From Caulobacter vibrioides (GTDB lineage: Bacteria > Pseudomonadota > Alphaproteobacteria > Caulobacterales > Caulobacteraceae): a DNA stretch of 35,982 nucleotides. The stretch's first letter is position 1. Each line of letters opens with the position of its first letter. Positions 33,713 to 35,982 of this stretch are shown one piece after another. A model generated the notes under the pieces. The model was not told the origin of the DNA and made no database searches. It worked only from the letters and a program-made list of their open reading frames with translations. The position numbers were made by a program, and so were the translations under genes. The DNA is taken from NCBI GenBank assembly GCA_001449105.1, contig LNIY01000102.1, positions 1 to 35,982 on the forward strand. Direction: 5' to 3'.

Positions 33713-34888
33713 ATGACCGACATCCCCGGCAAGAACCGCCTGGCCTTCGCCACCCGCGCGATCCACGGCGGCCAGTTCCCCGATCCCACCACCGGCGCGG
33801 TGATGGTGCCGATCTACGCCACCTCGACCTACGTCCAGTCGAGCCCCGGCGAGCACAAGGGCTTCGAATACAGCCGCAGCCAGAACCCCACCCGCTTCGC
33901 CTTCGAGCGCGCCGTCGCCGACCTGGAGAGCGGGACGGCCGGCTTCGCCTTCGCCTCGGGCCTGGCGGCGGCCTCGACGATCCTGGAGATCCTCGACAGC
34001 GGCGCCCACGTGATCGCCAGCGACGACCTCTACGGCGGCTCGTTCCGGCTGTTCGACAAGGTGCGCAAGCGCTCGGCGGGCCTGACCTTCAGCTTCGTCG
34101 ACATGGCCGACGTCTCGGCCGTTGAGGCGGCGATCCGGCCCGAGACCAGGATGATCTGGGTCGAGACCCCGACCAACCCGATGCTGCGCCTGGCAGACCT
34201 GGAGGCCATCGCCGCCCTGGCCAGGCGTCGCGGCCTGATCACCGTGGCCGACAACACCTTCGCCAGCCCCTATGTCCAGCGGCCGCTGGAGCTGGGGTTC
34301 GACATCGTCATGCACTCGGCCACCAAGTACCTGAACGGCCACTCCGACGTGGTCGCGGGCGTGGCCGTGGTGGGCGACAATCCCGAGCTGATCGACAAGC
34401 TGAAGTTCCTGCAGAACGCCGTCGGCGCGGTGCTGGGGCCGTTCGACAGCTTCCTGGCCCTGCGGGGGGTCAAGACCCTGGCCCTGCGCATGCAGCGGGC
34501 CTGCGACAGCGCGCTGGAGATCGCCCAGTGGCTGGCCACGCGCAAGGACGTCGAGCGGGTGATCTATCCGGGCCTGGAAAGCCACCCCCAGCACGACCTG
34601 GCCCGCCGCCAGATGCAAGGCGGTTTCGGCGGGATCATCTCGGTGGAGCTGAAGGGCGACGAGGCTGCCGCCCGCCGCGTTCTGGAGCGCACGCGCCTGT
34701 TCACGTTGGCGGAAAGTTTGGGCGGGGTCGAAAGCCTGATCGAGCATCCGGCGATCATGACCCACGCCTCGATCCCCGCCGATCAGCGCAAGGCGCTGGG
34801 GATCAGCGACACCCTCATCCGGCTTTCGGTGGGGATTGAGGACTGCTCGGACCTGATTTCCGACCTTTCCTCGGCGCTTTCAACTTGA
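33713..34888 (+). CDS. Cystathionine gamma-lyase / gamma-synthase family PLP enzyme
   Basis: A 391-residue trans-sulfuration PLP enzyme. The catalytic lysine is K205 in SATKYLNGHSD. YSRSQNPTR binds the cofactor phosphate from the neighbouring subunit. ASGLAAAST, VETPTNPML and TVADNTFASPY are conserved, and LAESLGGVESLIEHPA marks the substrate site. Partnership with the beta-synthase gene (31635) suggests that it cleaves cystathionine to cysteine, 2-oxobutanoate and ammonia. Gamma-synthase (MetB) or beta-lyase action cannot be ruled out. AAGG seven bases before the ATG is the ribosome site. The last 74 bp overlap the convergent MscS gene. Confidence 0.92.
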   Translation: MTDIPGKNRLAFATRAIHGGQFPDPTTGAVMVPIYATSTYVQSSPGEHKGFEYSRSQNPTRFAFERAVADLESGTAGFAFASGLAAASTILEILDSGAHVIASDDLYGGSFRLFDKVRKRSAGLTFSFVDMADVSAVEAAIRPETRMIWVETPTNPMLRLADLEAIAALARRRGLITVADNTFASPYVQRPLELGFDIVMHSATKYLNGHSDVVAGVAVVGDNPELIDKLKFLQNAVGAVLGPFDSFLALRGVKTLALRMQRACDSALEIAQWLATRKDVERVIYPGLESHPQHDLARRQMQGGFGGIISVELKGDEAAARRVLERTRLFTLAESLGGVESLIEHPAIMTHASIPADQRKALGISDTLIRLSVGIEDCSDLISDLSSALST

Positions 34889-35798
34889 ACAGGTGATGCT
34901 CCTTGTCGCCGGGCATGGACGGCGACGGATCCGGGGCGTTCGACTTGCGCGGGGGCGGCAGCTCCCGCGTCGGATCCTCGGCCCACAGGTGGGCGGCCAG
35001 CATCAGGTCGGTCTTGACCGGACCGAAGTCCTCCTTGGCCGTCCACACGCGGATGGCGGCCTGGGCGAACACCTCCGACAGGTCGGTGACCTCGATCATC
35101 GGGGCCGGCTCCTTGCGCACCCGCGGATCGTTCTCGGCCCGCTCGCGCATCTTCTGCAGCACCAGCACCAGGTCGGTCTTCAGCGGCACCTTGAACAGCA
35201 CGTCGGCCCGGCGGGTGCGGTGGGTCGAGTAGTTGAGGATGACGTCGCCGAACACCTTGCTGTTGGGGATCATCACCTTGACGTTGTCGGGGGTCGATAT
35301 CTCGGTGAACAGCAGGTCCAGCGACTTGACCGTGCCCTGGCGGGTCGCCGTCTCGATGACGTCGCCGACGCGATAGGGGCGAAACAGCAGGATCATCACC
35401 CCGGCCGCGACGTTAGACAGCGCCCCCTGCAAGGCCAGGCCGATGGCCAGCGAGGCCGCGCCCAGCACGGCGATGATCGAGGTCGCCTGCACGCCCAGCT
35501 GCTGCAGCACCGCCACTAGGCCGATGGCGACGATGGCGTAGCGCACCAGCGACGAGACGAAGCTCTCCAGGGTCGGATCGGGATTGGTGCGATGGACGCG
35601 GCCCAACGCCCGCTTGGCCACCCCGGCCAGCCAGCCGGCGGCCCAGAAGGTGACGACCAGGATGATCACGGCCACCACCAGATTGACGGCGATCTTGCCC
35701 AGCCAGTCGACGAAATGACCGAACATGGTCTCGTCGGCCTTGATGTTGGCGATGGACGGCAGGGCGAGGTCTTCGGGTACGATGGTCGGCTTGCTCAT
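34815..35798 (-). CDS. Small-conductance mechanosensitive channel (MscS family)
   Basis: An inner-membrane channel that opens under membrane tension to release osmolytes. It has 327 residues. Three membrane segments are seen: about 33-60 (NLVVAVIILVVTFWAAGWL), 83-105 (LVRYAIVAIGLVAVLQQLG) and 110-145. The last is the pore helix, with the Gly/Ala-rich GAASLAIGLALQGALSNVAAG and then FRPYRVGD, a clear MscS signature. The soluble beta domain follows (IPNSKVFGDVILN). The C-terminal tail from about 285 is Pro-, Ser- and Lys-rich and probably disordered. Its last 24 or so codons are antisense to the 3' end of the lyase gene. The start at 35798 has GAGAG upstream and avoids a weaker, longer N-terminus. 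Confidence 0.94.
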   Translation of the reverse strand: MSKPTIVPEDLALPSIANIKADETMFGHFVDWLGKIAVNLVVAVIILVVTFWAAGWLAGVAKRALGRVHRTNPDPTLESFVSSLVRYAIVAIGLVAVLQQLGVQATSIIAVLGAASLAIGLALQGALSNVAAGVMILLFRPYRVGDVIETATRQGTVKSLDLLFTEISTPDNVKVMIPNSKVFGDVILNYSTHRTRRADVLFKVPLKTDLVLVLQKMRERAENDPRVRKEPAPMIEVTDLSEVFAQAAIRVWTAKEDFGPVKTDLMLAAHLWAEDPTRELPPPRKSNAPDPSPSMPGDKEHHLFKLKAPRKGRKSGPSSPQSPPKAG

Positions 35799-35901
35799 GA
35801 AACTCTCGATGGCGCCCCCGCGCCGGCCGGTCAACGACACGTGGTCCAGGTTCGTTCCCCGGTTCGCGATCCTCGCCTAGCCGCCGTCGGCCCGCGCCAA
35901 C

Positions 35902-35982
35902 CAGATCCTCCCCCACAGGAGGCGGCGGCCCGCGCCCCGAAGATCCTCCCCCTCTGGGGGAGCTGTCGCGGCGCGACTGAGG
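35902..35982. repeat. Dispersed intergenic repeat, cut by the window edge
   Basis: AGATCCTCCCCC occurs twice (near 35903 and 35941). The second copy leads into CCCCCTCTGGGGGAG, then a GTCGCGGCGCGAC palindrome, then TGAGG at the edge. I recall this TCCCCCTCTGGGGGAGCTG-type element as a frequent intergenic repeat in Caulobacter-like genomes. It lies about 100 bp upstream of the mechanosensitive channel gene. No coding sequence is supported between 35799 and 35982. Confidence 0.6.

Overview
The window is GC-rich DNA (roughly two thirds G+C by eye) that looks like the chromosome of an alphaproteobacterium, most likely Caulobacterales (Caulobacter or a close relative). The reasons are the product set, the style of promoters and start sites, an AGE-family phosphomannose isomerase candidate, and three kinds of short dispersed palindromic elements that I remember from such genomes. 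No rRNA, tRNA, CRISPR array, insertion sequence or phage gene was seen. Genes are tightly packed and no gene-free stretch exceeds about 260 bp.

Layout. 218-5456: a TonB-dependent receptor, an FKBP-type lipoprotein isomerase, galU, and an ACT-domain threonine ammonia-lyase. 5610-10152 (minus strand): a family 2 glycosyltransferase, a GT-B-like protein and a large Stf0-type sulfotransferase. 10371-20369 (plus strand): a second GT-B-like protein, then an eight-gene run: HpcH/HpaI-type aldolase, short-chain dehydrogenase, a dehydroquinate-synthase-like sugar cyclase, a ThDP-dependent enzyme, rfbF, rfbG, rfbH and a terminal SDR reductase/epimerase. 20462-24075 (minus): an O-antigen-type ABC exporter (Wzt/Wzm) and transketolase. 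24279-27724 (plus): glutamine-dependent NAD synthetase and mannose-1-phosphate guanylyltransferase. 27708-28874 (minus): AGE-family isomerase. 28958-31147 (plus): HAD phosphatase, RmlD-like reductase and transaldolase. 31315-34888 (plus): a small unknown protein, then cystathionine beta-synthase and cystathionine gamma-lyase separated by a ParDE-type toxin-antitoxin pair. 34815-35798 (minus): a MscS-type channel.

How it works together. The centre is a surface-polysaccharide locus. GalU, ManC, the AGE isomerase and RmlD-like genes are nucleotide-sugar supply. RfbF-G-H make CDP-4-keto-3,6-dideoxyglucose from glucose-1-phosphate. The ThDP enzyme and the last reductase resemble the YerE/YerF logic, in which a carbon branch is added to C4 of that sugar. 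The aldolase, SDR and cyclase-like gene coupled in front of the ThDP gene suggest that the branch is something other than the simple two-carbon acetyl unit of yersiniose. The two GT-B-like proteins, the GT2 and the sulfotransferase would build and decorate the glycan, and Wzm/Wzt would export it. This CDP-branched-sugar cassette is the strongest candidate here for undescribed biochemistry.
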